Shown: one piece after another, positions 45,758-55,861 of the stretch
Layout: each line of letters opens with the position of its first letter
How positions within the stretch are numbered: the first letter of the stretch is position 1
Source of the DNA: Candidatus Williamhamiltonella defendens
Lineage (GTDB): Bacteria > Pseudomonadota > Gammaproteobacteria > Enterobacterales > Enterobacteriaceae
DNA: 64,000 nt
Direction of reading: 5' to 3'
Assembly: GCF_900699045.1 (NCBI RefSeq)
Contig: NZ_CAADHL010000002.1
Location: 1-64,000 of the forward strand
Notes under the pieces: generated by a model
Databases searched by the model: none
What the model was told of the DNA's origin: nothing
What the model saw: the letters and a program-made list of their open reading frames with translations, nothing else
Position numbers and translations under genes: made by a program

Positions 45758-46690
45758 TCAGCAGAAAAAGTAAGAGGCCCCGATCAGGCTTGTGATCAAA
45801 CAGACTAGCATTTCTGCAGGGGCGAAGATGGTTCGAGCCATAGTGTCTACGGTGATCAACAAACAGGCACCGCCTAAGGCTGCCCCTGGCAATAACAAGT
45901 GATGATCTCTGTTTACATAAATCCGTTCTACATGAGGTACAACCAAACTGGTAAAACCTATAACGCCTGTTATTGACACTGCAACTCCCACCAACAAAGC
46001 ACTTAATAATAGCTTCCGTTTCGTTCGGGCCACATCAACACCAAGCAATGCGCCTCTTCATCCCCCCAATTGCAATAAATTTAGTTTATTGGCTTGAAAT
46101 AATGTGATGGCGATATCAGTGAGAATCAAAGTCGTTGCAATGAATAATGTGCGTCACTCTATTTGGTTGAGAGCACCTATCATCTATAAAGAGAAATGTC
46201 TCAGTTGTTGATCTCTGCTCAAATAACTTCGGAGTCGGATGCCGGAACTACATAGTGTCTTGCTGGCAATGCTAGCTCATAATAAACGGCTGAAGTTTCA
46301 TTTCTTACCCGATCGACTTTAAAAAGGATCATGACAAAAATCAGTAAGCTGTCTATTAAATCCGCAATTAAATGGGCGCCAATTCCTAAAAACGGCAAAG
46401 TGAATGGCATCATCGTGGCTAAAGCCATTAAAAATGCGGTGCCGCTGCAGATGCCTAATAAGCAGGTCCGCTAATGGGTTTCGAAACAGCCATTGCATAA
46501 TGGTGCCGGAGACAGCCAGTACCCTGCCGATCAATATTGCCAAAAGCACTGTCAGTAAACGAATATTGAGCCAAATTTGCCAACCCATGTCTTCTTCTAA
46601 TGGGGCATGCCATACATTATAAAAAGAGAGTGTGAGCGGTCAAAAATAGCTGATTTTATGCTGATCAGTATTAATAATGTCAGGAAGGCG
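45758..46690 (-). pseudogene. hmuU: hmuU pseudogene (haem ABC transporter permease)
   Basis: FecCD-family permease. The N-terminal part (46319-46588) reads WQIWLNIRLLTVLLAILIG, LAVSGTIMQWLFRNPLAD; the C-terminal part (45758-46048) reads LGVDVARTKRKLLLSALLVG, ITGVIGFTSLVVPHVERI and MARTIFAPAEMLVCLITSLIGA. The middle is broken by frameshifts, one close after NPLAD. The two ends are well kept, so inactivation is fairly recent. Confidence 0.88.
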
Positions 46691-46789
46691 CCAAGTTTAT
46701 AACAAGTGGTGTCAGTTTTTTAAATTTTAAATAGAATCTTACTGTCCGATATAACTGACGTATCACGTTGGGTGTTTATAATCAAAAAC

Positions 46790-47538
46790 CCATCAAATCC
46801 ATAGAATAGAAAACAAGGATCCGCCGGTTCTTACCTGCTGGTATTTTATCCATTTCTGGCAGTTGCTAAACCTGATATAATCTTCCTAAAGAATGAACAG
46901 TTTCTGTGGTAACTAGAAGGAGATCTGACCTACTGGCAATAATATAATACCTTCTGCAGATAATTGGCGGTAATGCTTGAACCTTTGCATGGTATTTTGG
47001 TTACCCATTACTCCAATAACCGCATTGGCTGAAGTACCCTGCCCAGCAGAGGGAGAGTGCCTCCATAATTCATAATGAACAGGATTTTGATGGGCATAGG
47101 GGTATTTTTAATAGACTCTATTTTTTTGATATGTTTGAGAAAGTAATTCACCTTTTCTATTTGATGAACCGCTTGATCGATGGTCTGATTTTTTTGTGAA
47201 GCTCTTTAATGTGAGCTCCGTTGGTACTTTTACGACCTGAACACCGTTATTTGATATCTATTTCAAAACCAATGTAGGTTAAGCTTGTTGGTGACTAATA
47301 TCAGCGTGGGTTTTATCGCTAAAATTCTTTCTATGTTAAGCTGTCGCATATAGTCAATGATAGGCAGGGTGCGAATTTCTTTTGGTTGAAGACTTCTGCT
47401 GTCGAGATCCACTACGTGTGCACTCATGCTCAATGCGTAAACTCTTTCAGAGATATATTTAACAATGGTGACAATCCGCTCTGCCGATATAGCAAGAATA
47501 GTGTATAGCAATACACCTGCTAAAAACCAATATTTCAT
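46790..47538 (-). pseudogene. hmuT: hmuT pseudogene (periplasmic haem-binding protein)
   Basis: The ATG at 47538 opens MKYWFLAGVLLYTILAISAERIVTI, a signal peptide, and a start typical of HmuT. It continues VYALSMSAHVVDLDSRSLQP, LPIIDYMRQLNIERILAIKPTLIL and stops at 47263. Later parts appear in other frames (for example IKILFIMNYGG at about 47060). Full-length homology with frameshifts: not functional. Confidence 0.85.
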
Positions 47539-47540
47539 TT

Positions 47541-48100
47541 TTTAGGACTCTGCGTTCATAACTGAATAAAGAAAAGGTTTGACGACGCCATTGTTTTTGT
47601 TCGTGCTGCCCTTCAACACGCTGAGCAAATAATTATACAAATTGCACAATTTGATCGCCATTCGCATCAAATACTTCCAGGCTGGTGACAAACCAGTCTT
47701 TGGTATTTTTTCGGGTAATTCAACTTTCGGTAATCGCATTGATATTAAGATGCAACCTAAAAGTAGAATTAGAAGCAGTGATCTAGGGAAATGCCCATTT
47801 GGGATGACTCTTCTATTTTCGTAACGCAGGTTCACTGCAGGTATGTCGTTTTGATTCTGTGTTATGAAAAACGTTGTACCACACTTTCGAATTCAGACAA
47901 TAAAGTGTAAGTATTTATACACCCTGCTCAAGACGAGCCTGCATTGATTCTGCCGTGCTGATATTAAGTTGTTCGTCAATCGCGGTATTTGTGTGTGAAT
48001 GATTCTACTAGCTCTGTAACGCTTTTATATTGAAAGACGATAGCATGGTTATATTTTTATCCTGTTAGATGAGTGAAAGATCCCAGAGATTTTTTATTTC
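47541..48100 (-). pseudogene. hmuS: hmuS pseudogene, 3' part (haem-degrading/trafficking protein)
   Basis: The minus strand reads VTSLEVFDANGDQIVQF, a stop, then LFAQRVEGQHEQKQWRRQTF near 47555-47690. This is the C-terminal region of HmuS/HemS-type proteins, which handle haem after uptake. Upstream, near 47930-48000, AIDEQLNISTAESMQARLEQG may belong to it. With only about 560 bases against about 1 kb for the gene, the 5' part has been deleted. Confidence 0.75.
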
Positions 48101-48123
48101 TATGGGAAATTTTATACAAAAAA

Positions 48124-50172
48124 TTACCACTGATAGCTAATCAATAATTTCGCTGTGCGACCTAATTGTGGAACGCCTTGTGCGGAGTAGTATTCTTTGT
48201 CAAAAGAATTCGCTAATACCAGATTAGTCGTCACGCCTTGAAACTGATTTGTGCCTTTGTAGCTAAGATAAAAATCATGAACCGCATAGCCTGGTTGTGC
48301 TTTTATTTCCTGTGAATTGGTTGTGCCAGGGGATTTCATAAAATCTGTGCTTTCTGCTAACGTCATTACCCAGCCAGCTGAAAAATCCGTTTTTGGTATG
48401 GGAATATCCAGAGAGCTTGTGAGTGTGTCAGGGTTGATAGAAGAAATATAAAGCCCTGTTTTTTCATTTTTACCGTGGGTACGGTTATAGGCTAAATTCC
48501 ACCCAAACCAAGGCGTTTTGTAGTTTAATACGGCATCCAAACCGAAAATATTGGTATCTGGAACGTTGATAGACTGCGTAGTTCCCTTGATAAAATTCAC
48601 TTCTGTTGTGATGTAATCTGTTGCTTGAGTACTAAAATAGCTGGCTTTAAATTCCACACTGTCTTCTGTTAGAACCAGATCATCAAATTTCACCCCAAAA
48701 CCATATTCTTGAGTTGCATTTTGTTCTGGTTTTAAGTTGGGATTCGGCTTGAAACGGTTACCCAGAAAATGTTGGGCATCATTGTACATCTCACCCATAG
48801 TCGGTGCCCGGAAAGCCTGTCCATAAGAAGCAAACAACATAAGCCAATCGGTAGGAGTGAGGGTGACAGCCCCTCGTGATGACCAATTATTTGCAGAGAT
48901 ATCTGCATTTTTGAGATTTGTAGATTTATAGCGATCAAAGCGGGTGCCTATTAAGAGTGACACCGGTAAATCAAGGAAAGTGCTTTCATCCTGAACCCAA
49001 CCAGATAAAAAATTAGTTTTTGCATCAGGGAAAATCTTATCGGGACCCTCTGGTTTTTGTTTTTGTTGATAAAGTTCAGTACCGTAGGTCAATAAATGTA
49101 CGGCAGAGCTGCGTATCAATAAACGACTCCGGTTTTCTAATTTTGCTCCCAGCGTTTTTTGTGTGCGCCCTTGATGTGCTTGTTTTTTCACTTTGCCATT
49201 AATGCTCACATCTGAATAATACAGGGTGGTTTTGGCATCCAACCAATCTGATTTTTTTGTATTAAGGGCATAACTAAATTGTACATCTTTTTGAACTGTT
49301 TTGCGGTCCGTCATGGGATTTTTTACTGAGGGGTTGAGTTCTTTCGGATTCAAAATTTCCTTAGCATTATTGCGATAATATCGCATATTAGCACTGAGAA
49401 ATTGTGAATCGTCTATTTTCCATGTGCCTTTTGCCATAAGGTTACGAATACCTTCGTCATTGGGCGCATTGATCCTATCACTTTCTTTAATATTGCCGAC
49501 ATCACGACTACTAAAAGTAATTAAACCATCCAGATCATTGGTTTTACCAAAGACCGTCGCACCTATACTAAGACTGTGATCGCCTGTGGCACCCATGCTG
49601 AATACGCGATATCCTGAGTTTCGGCTAGGTTGCAATAGATCAATCATATCCGCAGTTTGATAAGAAATCACCCCCCCTAATGCGCCACTGCCGTACAATA
49701 ATGCGGAAGGCCCTCGCACAATTTCTACTTGTTTGATTAAACTGGGATTAAGGAAATGACCACTCATGTGCCCTGTATCTAAATTTTGGCGCACACCATC
49801 TATCAGTGTAAGAATCCCTTTTCGTCCATATCCCCTCATATTAACATCTTGACCGTTTTTGCGACCAACCCCTTCAATCGTGATGCCTGGTGTGGAAAGC
49901 AATATATCGGCTGCGGACGAAGCGGTGTCACTTTTTGCATTATCTCTGTCAATCACAGTGATCATCATGGGCGTAGAAAAAGTATCGCGTGGGTTACCCG
50001 TGGCTGTCACGGTGATGGTTTCTGTTTTAAGAGACTGTTTATTAACAGAGGGCTTCTTTCCTGCTGTTTCGATTTTATTTGACATCCCGCTTTCTGCATA
50101 AGCTAAAGAAGGCCAAGAGATGGCAAGGGTTAAAGAGGAAAGCCGTAATAATTTTTGAAGTGTAAAAGACAT
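48124..50172 (-). CDS. hmuR: TonB-dependent haem receptor HmuR
   Basis: Outer-membrane barrel that takes up haem and haemoproteins using TonB energy. It has 682 residues, close to Yersinia HmuR. Signal peptide about 1-26 (ending AYA), TonB box ETITVTATG (about 51-59), then the plug (about 65-190) with DVNMRGYGRKGILTLIDGVRQ and EIVRGPSALLYGSGALGGVI. The barrel has the receptor-family block FRAPTMGEMY and NPNLKPEQNATQEYGFG. It ends in a C-terminal aromatic (SYQW) needed for barrel assembly. No stop or frameshift in more than 2 kb, while every downstream gene of the operon is dead. A Fur-like site lies about 150 bases upstream of the start. Confidence 0.93.
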   Translation of the reverse strand: MSFTLQKLLRLSSLTLAISWPSLAYAESGMSNKIETAGKKPSVNKQSLKTETITVTATGNPRDTFSTPMMITVIDRDNAKSDTASSAADILLSTPGITIEGVGRKNGQDVNMRGYGRKGILTLIDGVRQNLDTGHMSGHFLNPSLIKQVEIVRGPSALLYGSGALGGVISYQTADMIDLLQPSRNSGYRVFSMGATGDHSLSIGATVFGKTNDLDGLITFSSRDVGNIKESDRINAPNDEGIRNLMAKGTWKIDDSQFLSANMRYYRNNAKEILNPKELNPSVKNPMTDRKTVQKDVQFSYALNTKKSDWLDAKTTLYYSDVSINGKVKKQAHQGRTQKTLGAKLENRSRLLIRSSAVHLLTYGTELYQQKQKPEGPDKIFPDAKTNFLSGWVQDESTFLDLPVSLLIGTRFDRYKSTNLKNADISANNWSSRGAVTLTPTDWLMLFASYGQAFRAPTMGEMYNDAQHFLGNRFKPNPNLKPEQNATQEYGFGVKFDDLVLTEDSVEFKASYFSTQATDYITTEVNFIKGTTQSINVPDTNIFGLDAVLNYKTPWFGWNLAYNRTHGKNEKTGLYISSINPDTLTSSLDIPIPKTDFSAGWVMTLAESTDFMKSPGTTNSQEIKAQPGYAVHDFYLSYKGTNQFQGVTTNLVLANSFDKEYYSAQGVPQLGRTAKLLISYQW

Positions 50173-50323
50173 AAGTCAGTTCTCTGTATAAATTTAAGAA
50201 TAACAAGGTATATATAGACAGATGGCATTGTTTTTTTGGTCCAATCGATATATCAAAAAACGCTTCTAAATATGCTGGCGGCCTTGATCTTAGTAAGAAA
50301 TCTGGAAGGCTTCTTTTTTATTT

Positions 50324-50342
50324 AAGAATGATTCTCATCATT
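50324..50342 (-). promoter_or_regulatory. probable Fur box upstream of hmuR
   Basis: The minus strand reads AATGATGAGAATCATTCTT, about 14 of 19 matches by eye to the Fur consensus GATAATGATAATCATTATC. It lies 152 bases upstream of the hmuR start. Iron-responsive repression by Fur is the known control of hmu loci; binding here is inferred. Confidence 0.6.
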
Positions 50343-50461
50343 ATATATAATCATTTATCACTTCAAGTAAAAATTTTGATTTTGTTTAAGAGAAAGTCAT
50401 GAAACGAGGGGAAATCGAGATCATAATTATGAAAATCAAAAGAATTATTAAAAATAAGGGT

Positions 50462-51169
50462 TTAGATTTTATAAATTTCTGTATTGATTGGGCTAAAACA
50501 ACGTTTAGGCGTTCTCAATTTGAGTGCATCTAAAATTAATGGCGTGGTTCGCTTACGAGCAATGATAAGACTAAGACAACTAATGGCAGGTGAATGAATC
50601 TTCATAGAATATTCTCCCTGATCATGCCACGGAAGAACATGAAACCCGATTTGATGGACGATTTCATAATTAAGTAAACCTAGCCAATTTAATACACGCA
50701 TTCTAGAAAACATTGGATAGACATAAGGTTGTCTCCGCTTGATCACAGGCAGTAATTTTCCGATCCCTAACAAACTGAATGAATTAAAATAACTGATCAC
50801 CAACCAACCGTCATCAACTAATATGCGGTCGACTTCTCGTAAAAGACGATAAGGATCTTCCACTGTGGATAAAACATGTAAAAGCAGGCAAACATCCGAC
50901 GATTTTTCAGAAAAAGGCAATTGGTTAAGGTCAACAATGACTTGCATTTGATCACCCCGCTCCCCAACATTAATCTGATGGGGGATCTTAGATTCACGAG
51001 TATCAATTTCTGTGCTAAGCGCTCCGATTTTGAGCAAATAAAATCCAAAAAATTTTGGCCACCAAGGTTGCATATATTGTTGAATTTCAAAACGATAATT
51101 TGGGCCTAATGGAAACTCATTCCAAGAGTTGGGAGCAGGTATTTTTAGGTATGAACTGAGAAATTTCAT
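50462..51169 (-). CDS. yafS: SAM-dependent methyltransferase-like protein YafS
   Basis: A 235-residue protein matching E. coli YafS (240), a class I methyltransferase-fold protein of unknown substrate. Visible blocks: [48 protein letters not shown] (motif region of Methyltransf_11) and [17 protein letters not shown]. The glycine-rich SAM loop is weak in this family as well (LLKIGALS). It is divergent from gloB with 52 bases between, the same arrangement as in E. coli. The C-terminus is variable and basic. Confidence 0.9.
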   Translation of the reverse strand: MKFLSSYLKIPAPNSWNEFPLGPNYRFEIQQYMQPWWPKFFGFYLLKIGALSTEIDTRESKIPHQINVGERGDQMQVIVDLNQLPFSEKSSDVCLLLHVLSTVEDPYRLLREVDRILVDDGWLVISYFNSFSLLGIGKLLPVIKRRQPYVYPMFSRMRVLNWLGLLNYEIVHQIGFHVLPWHDQGEYSMKIHSPAISCLSLIIARKRTTPLILDALKLRTPKRCFSPINTEIYKI

Positions 51170-51221
51170 TGTGCTATGGTCTATTTTTTTAACGTCAACA
51201 ATACGTTTTGAGAGAGAGTTT

Positions 51222-51971
51222 ATGAGACTGATTCATATTCCAGCGCTAGGAAGTAACTATATTTGGCTTTTAGCGGATTCTAATCAGCATTGTGTGATAG
51301 TCGATCCCGGCGAGGCTTCTCCTGTTGAATCTGTATTAACAGATCAAGGCCTTTTACCTCGAGCCATTTTATTGACCCATCATCATCAAGATCATATGGG
51401 GGGCGTACCTCAATTATTGCGGCGTTTCCCAGATATTCCTGTCTATGGTCCAAAAGAAACAAACAAAAAAGGCGCGACCATATTATTAAAAGAGGGAGAT
51501 CAGTTTTTTATTTGTTCTCAAATATTTTCTGTCATTGAAGTCCCAGGACACACTTTAGGCCATATTGCATACTATTCTGCTCCTTATCTTTTTTGCGGGG
51601 ATACCTTATTTTCAGCCGGTTGCGGACGTTTATTTGAAGGTACGGCAGATCAAATGTATTACTCAATCCAAAAATTAATACAATTACCAGATGAAACCTT
51701 AATTTGTGCAGGACATGAATATACACTTTCTAATCTTAAATTTGCCCGCTCGATTTTACCTGATGATCCACAGATTATTCTCTATCAGAAACAGGCAGAA
51801 AAATTAAGAGCAAAAAATCAACCTACCTTACCCGCTCTCCTTAAGCGTGAGTCTCAAGTTAATCTTTTTTTGCGCTGTAAAGAAAGCTTTTTACAAAAAA
51901 AAATGGGCACTAAGAAACATGATCCTCTGTCTGTTTTTTCTACTTTACGTGCAATGAAAGACCGTTTTTAA
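51222..51971 (+). CDS. gloB: hydroxyacylglutathione hydrolase (glyoxalase II)
   Basis: Hydrolyses S-lactoylglutathione to D-lactate and glutathione, the second step of methylglyoxal detoxification. It has 249 residues (E. coli 251). Metallo-beta-lactamase fold with THHHQDH (ligands His53, His55, Asp57, His58), PGHTLGHI, the bridging Asp in [18 protein letters not shown], and [14 protein letters not shown] with the last His. The ATG at 51222 ([13 protein letters not shown]) follows GAGAGAG; the longer open frame from 51129 lies over the yafS start and is rejected. The mltD gene follows 171 bases on. Confidence 0.95.
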   Translation: MRLIHIPALGSNYIWLLADSNQHCVIVDPGEASPVESVLTDQGLLPRAILLTHHHQDHMGGVPQLLRRFPDIPVYGPKETNKKGATILLKEGDQFFICSQIFSVIEVPGHTLGHIAYYSAPYLFCGDTLFSAGCGRLFEGTADQMYYSIQKLIQLPDETLICAGHEYTLSNLKFARSILPDDPQIILYQKQAEKLRAKNQPTLPALLKRESQVNLFLRCKESFLQKKMGTKKHDPLSVFSTLRAMKDRF

Positions 51972-52142
51972 ATCAGCTTGATTTAATCACCGTAGAGTTA
52001 TTGTCAATTTTAGGTAAATAAAGCGAAAACATAGCGATTTACAGCAGATCCGATTGTGTTGCTTTCGCAAATACAGTAGATTTGCTCATTTTTTAATCAA
52101 GAAATTAATTTTAACTAAAAATATTCAGATTAAAGAGATTCT

Positions 52143-53348
52143 ATGAAAATAAAAACTATATTTCTGTCTGCTGTTTTTTTAGCCAGCTGTCAGTCTATTA
52201 AATACCAGAAACAATCTGAAAACCCTATTAAAAATTCTATATCTGTTTCCACTAAAAAAACAATGGTGACCCGAAATGTCAATGCAGGGTTGACAGTAAA
52301 AAAATCAGAAGCTGACTTTAAATCTAATACTCAGAACATTAAAAATTTAGAGCAGAAAAATCTATGGTATTTTGTTAAAGTTCATTTAAACGAACTGATG
52401 GAGGATAATGAGCGCATTCGTGAGCAAAAAGAAAAGCTCTTAAAAACTAAACAAAATTTTTACAATCTGGCATTAAATGCTGAGCCTTACATGTATCTTA
52501 TTACTGAAGAGATTCAAAAACGCAACATGCCAATGAAATTGGTTTTACTCCCCATAGTAGAAAGTAATTTTAATCCAGCCGCTATTTCATCTGCTAAGGC
52601 TGCCGGATTGTGGCAAATGTTGTCTAGTACTGCTAAATATTATGGTGTAAAACAAAATGAATGGTATGATGGCCGTCACGATATACTTGCTTCCACCTAT
52701 GCTGCCTTAGATTTAATGCAAAATTTAAATCGTAAGTTCAACGGAGACTGGTTGCTGACCATCGCCGCTTATAACTGCGGGGAATATTGTGTATTGAGAC
52801 AAATAAAAGCCAATAAAGCACAGGGGAAACCGACTCATTTTTGGGCTTTATCTCTCCCGAGAGAAACCTCTTTGTATATCCCTAAAATGCTCGCTTTGAG
52901 TGACATTATTAAAAACAGTGAAAAATATGGGGTAAAATTACCAATATCTGATGAAAATAGAGGTTTAATTGTAGTCAATCTCGATCATCCTATGAAATTA
53001 ACTCAAGCGGCTGAAATGTCTGGATTACCTTTATCTAAATTTAAATTATATAATTTTGGGTATAAATATAGCAGTACCCCATTGAGTGGGCCTCATTATT
53101 TTATGGTGCCTCAATCTCATGCCCAACAATTTAAAATTGCTTTAAAAATAAAGAAAAAATTACCGGAGGATGCGACGCTTTTAGCAAATCATAAAAATGA
53201 TGATATGCCCTCTGTATTTTATAAAGTTGCAGTAGGGGATACATTATCTGGTATTGCTCAGAGAATGAAAATTAAGATTCATGATGTAAAAAATTGGAAT
53301 CAATTAGAAAATTTAAATTTTTTAAAAATCGCGCAATTTTACAGCTGA
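52143..53348 (+). CDS. mltD: membrane-bound lytic murein transglycosylase D, 3' end damaged
   Basis: Lipoprotein lytic transglycosylase cleaving the MurNAc-GlcNAc bond with 1,6-anhydro product. It has 401 residues against about 452 in E. coli. Signal with lipobox LASC (Cys16), then a hydrophilic spacer. The SLT domain (about 110-260) has catalytic Glu140 in LPIVESNFNPAAIS, AAGLWQMLSSTAKYYG and IAAYNCGEYCV. One LysM follows (about 358-398, FYKVAVGDTLSGIAQRM), where E. coli has two. At the end, after LNFLKI, the frame shifts: reading one base over gives ILQLKNELNYLNG and a stop at about 53371, the natural end of the repeat. The enzyme domain is whole; wall-binding is probably weakened. Confidence 0.9.
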   Translation: MKIKTIFLSAVFLASCQSIKYQKQSENPIKNSISVSTKKTMVTRNVNAGLTVKKSEADFKSNTQNIKNLEQKNLWYFVKVHLNELMEDNERIREQKEKLLKTKQNFYNLALNAEPYMYLITEEIQKRNMPMKLVLLPIVESNFNPAAISSAKAAGLWQMLSSTAKYYGVKQNEWYDGRHDILASTYAALDLMQNLNRKFNGDWLLTIAAYNCGEYCVLRQIKANKAQGKPTHFWALSLPRETSLYIPKMLALSDIIKNSEKYGVKLPISDENRGLIVVNLDHPMKLTQAAEMSGLPLSKFKLYNFGYKYSSTPLSGPHYFMVPQSHAQQFKIALKIKKKLPEDATLLANHKNDDMPSVFYKVAVGDTLSGIAQRMKIKIHDVKNWNQLENLNFLKIAQFYS

Positions 53349-53386
53349 AAAATGAGTTAAATTATCTTAATGGGTAAGCACTGATA

Positions 53387-54142
53387 TTAATCAATAGTAT
53401 TTGATAAAATATCGAATTGAACTACCAAAGGATTATGATCTGAGGCTTGTGTGGCTAATACAGAGGAATGGATCAGATTAAGGCCTCTAAAAAAAATAAA
53501 GTCTAGTGGTCTCCCAAAAATTAAGCTTCGATTATCAACAGGAAATAAAACCTCTTCCAAGTTCATGTTTTGAGTAAATATTTTTAGAGCTTTTACTCTC
53601 TTTTTACTCCAAGTATTAAAATCTCCCGCTAAAATCACGGGCCCTTTATGGGCCGCTATTTTTTTCCCAATAGGTTCAAGTTGTTGATTATAATTTTCAA
53701 TACCTAGACTGAAATTAATTGCATGAATATTGATTACCATCAATAAATTTTCTTTATAAGTTGGGTAGACTGTGATTAATGCAGATTTTGAAAAGCCTAA
53801 TAGAGGCTCTCTTGTGCGTAGTGGATAACAATAAATAGGAAAAGCTGAGGATAATGTCATAACACCATAGGAATGCTTAGGCAATGAAAAAGCCGGGACT
53901 TGATCGGCTGTTAAGTAATAAGAGGCAACAAAATCGAGCATTTTTGGATTTGTTTTTACTTCCTGTAGCAACATTAGCGCTGTATTCTCTCCGTTTTTTT
54001 TAAGCACAGAAAGCCAACCTTTTCGTTGTTGTTTTAAAATATTCCACACCATGACCCGGAACGTTTTTGTGATTGTCAGAGGTAATTTCGGTATTCTGGA
54101 ATATTGAGGTTGCGAGTGAAAATCTGAAAAAATATGTTTCAC
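53387..54142 (-). CDS. yafD: YafD, endonuclease/exonuclease/phosphatase family protein, 5' end altered
   Basis: Member of the EEP superfamily (DNase I-like phosphodiesterases), biochemical role unsettled. The core keeps every superfamily motif: Asn34 in MVWNILKQQ, Glu61 in LMLLQEVK, VINIHAINFS, LAGDFNTWSKKR, GRPLDFIFFRG, and SDHNPLVVQF at the end. The open frame begins at a GTG (54140-54142). Homology to E. coli YafD, however, continues upstream in the same frame (KKTYAIRYAHGQPVKH, to about 54184) with no usable start there. A GTG with AAGGA eight bases upstream (54187-54189) lies in another frame, separated by an A10 run. Either the 5' end is frameshifted or slippage in the run restores it. 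Convergent with mltD. Confidence 0.85.
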   Translation of the reverse strand: MKHIFSDFHSQPQYSRIPKLPLTITKTFRVMVWNILKQQRKGWLSVLKKNGENTALMLLQEVKTNPKMLDFVASYYLTADQVPAFSLPKHSYGVMTLSSAFPIYCYPLRTREPLLGFSKSALITVYPTYKENLLMVINIHAINFSLGIENYNQQLEPIGKKIAAHKGPVILAGDFNTWSKKRVKALKIFTQNMNLEEVLFPVDNRSLIFGRPLDFIFFRGLNLIHSSVLATQASDHNPLVVQFDILSNTID

Positions 54143-54436
54143 GGGTTGACCGTGAGCATACCTTATCGCATATGTTTTTTTTTTAGCACTATAATTTTCC
54201 TTTATTAATACTCATGGAATTTTTTATTAAATTTATAGTAAACAATAGCATTGTTTAAAAATTAATGTATTTCTAAAATATTTCCTTCATTTAAATGACA
54301 TTTTTTAAAATTAACAAAAAATAACATATATGTTTAATAAATATTACAATACGGTTTTAAAGCAGCAAACTATTGATTACGTTTCGAATCATTTTTATCG
54401 CCTTCGTTTTTTTATATCACATTATTATGGATTTCG

Positions 54437-55260
54437 TTGTTTTCAATCAGTACTTTTAGCCATGCCGAAATATCGGCTTCTAAAAATTATAGGGTATTTA
54501 AAGTCATCACTACTTTTACCATTATTCAGGATATTGCCCAAAATATTGTAGGCAATGCGGCTATAATAGAGTCCATTACTAAACCAGGCGCAAAAATACA
54601 TGGTTATCAGCCTACTCCAAGCGATACTTTGAAAGCATAATCCTCTGATTTAATTCTATGGAATGAGATGCATCTAGAACGTTGGTTCGAACGTTTTTTT
54701 GAAAATGTCAAACAGGTTCCCGAGGTGATTGTGACCAAAAATATACAACTCTTACCTATCTGCGAGGGGCTTTACCATGGCATTCCTAATCCTCACACCT
54801 GGATGTCTGCTTCTAATGCTTTAATTTATATTGATAATATTTTCAATGCTTTCAAAAAACATGATCCCGAACATGCCGCAGTGTATCAGCGAAATGCTGA
54901 GAATTATGCTCTTTAAATTCATCCCATAGATGCGCGATTGCGGGCACGTTTAGCTCGTATTCCAAAAAATCAACGCAGGTTAGTCACCAGCGAAGGGACT
55001 TTCAGTTATTTGGCACAAGATTACGCTTTCAAGGAAGTTTATTTTTGGCAGATCAATACAGAGGAGGAAGGATCTGCTTAGCAAATTCGTTAAGTAATTG
55101 ATATTGTTTGTCAATATCGCATCCCCTTGTATTTATTAAAAGTACCATATCTGACAAATCTGCAAAACAGCTCAGTGAAGAAATAGGCGCACGATATAGA
55201 GGAGTTCTTTATATGGATTCCCTCTCCAATAAAAATGAGCCTGTACCGAGAAAATGACAC
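54437..55260 (+). pseudogene. yfeA: yfeA pseudogene (iron/manganese ABC transporter, binding protein)
   Basis: Cluster A-1 metal-binding protein. Readable parts: NYRVFKVITTFTIIQDIAQNI, ESITKPGAKIHGYQPTPSDTLKA (54437-54640, then a stop), LERWFERFFENVKQVPEV and IPNPHTWMSASNALIYIDNIF (54668-54916). Then IPKNQRRLVTSEGTFSYLAQDYAFKEVYFW and IGARYRGVLYMDSLSNKNEPVP in further frames. The ligand histidines in HGYQPTP and NPHTW are still encoded. Several stops and frameshifts. Strongest likeness is to Yersinia YfeA/SitA. Confidence 0.9.
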
Positions 55261-55264
55261 CTTT

Positions 55265-55860
55265 ATCCGCTATAAGTTTGTGGTAGAAAACGTTTCTGTC
55301 ACTTATAAAAATAGTTATACCGTCATTTATGATATGAGTGTTACTTTATCAGGCGGGATGATATGTTAACTATCAGGCGTCAATGGTAGCCCTAAATAGA
55401 CTTTGTTTAACAGCATTATATCGCTTCTTAAACCATCTTTAGGTCATGTGAGATTAAATCATCAACCTCTCTCGATGCTTTGCGTAAAAACAGCATTGCT
55501 TACGTACTGCAAATAGAAGATATTGATTGGTATTTACCTGTCCTGGTGAAAGATGCGGCCATGATGGGGCGCTATGGAAAAATAAAGATTTTGCGAATCC
55601 CCAGTTGAAAAGATAACAATATTGTCAATCAGGCCATAGAGCGTATGGGCGCATCTGAATTCGCAAACCGACAAATTGAGGAGCTATCTGGAGGTCAAAA
55701 AAACGGGTATTTTTAGCCCGGTCACTGGCACAAGAAGTGCCCGTGTTGCTACTTGACTGGTCTTTCAGTGGTGCTGACATTACAAAAGAAAACGCCATTA
55801 TTGATTTATTACGTATTTTACAGGATAACAATCACTTAATTTTGGTATCAACGGATAATA
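55265..55860 (+). pseudogene. yfeB: yfeB pseudogene (metal ABC transporter ATPase)
   Basis: Reads VENVSVTYKNSYTVIYDMS with a stop before the Walker A region, then DWYLPVLVKDAAMMGRYGK, ELSGGQKK (signature, near 55680), [24 protein letters not shown] and NNHLILVST. The Asp-Glu of Walker B is altered (LLLDWS for LLLDEP). It then runs directly into yfeC sequence, so its 3' end has been removed by a deletion. Confidence 0.85.
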
Positions 55861-55861
55861 A

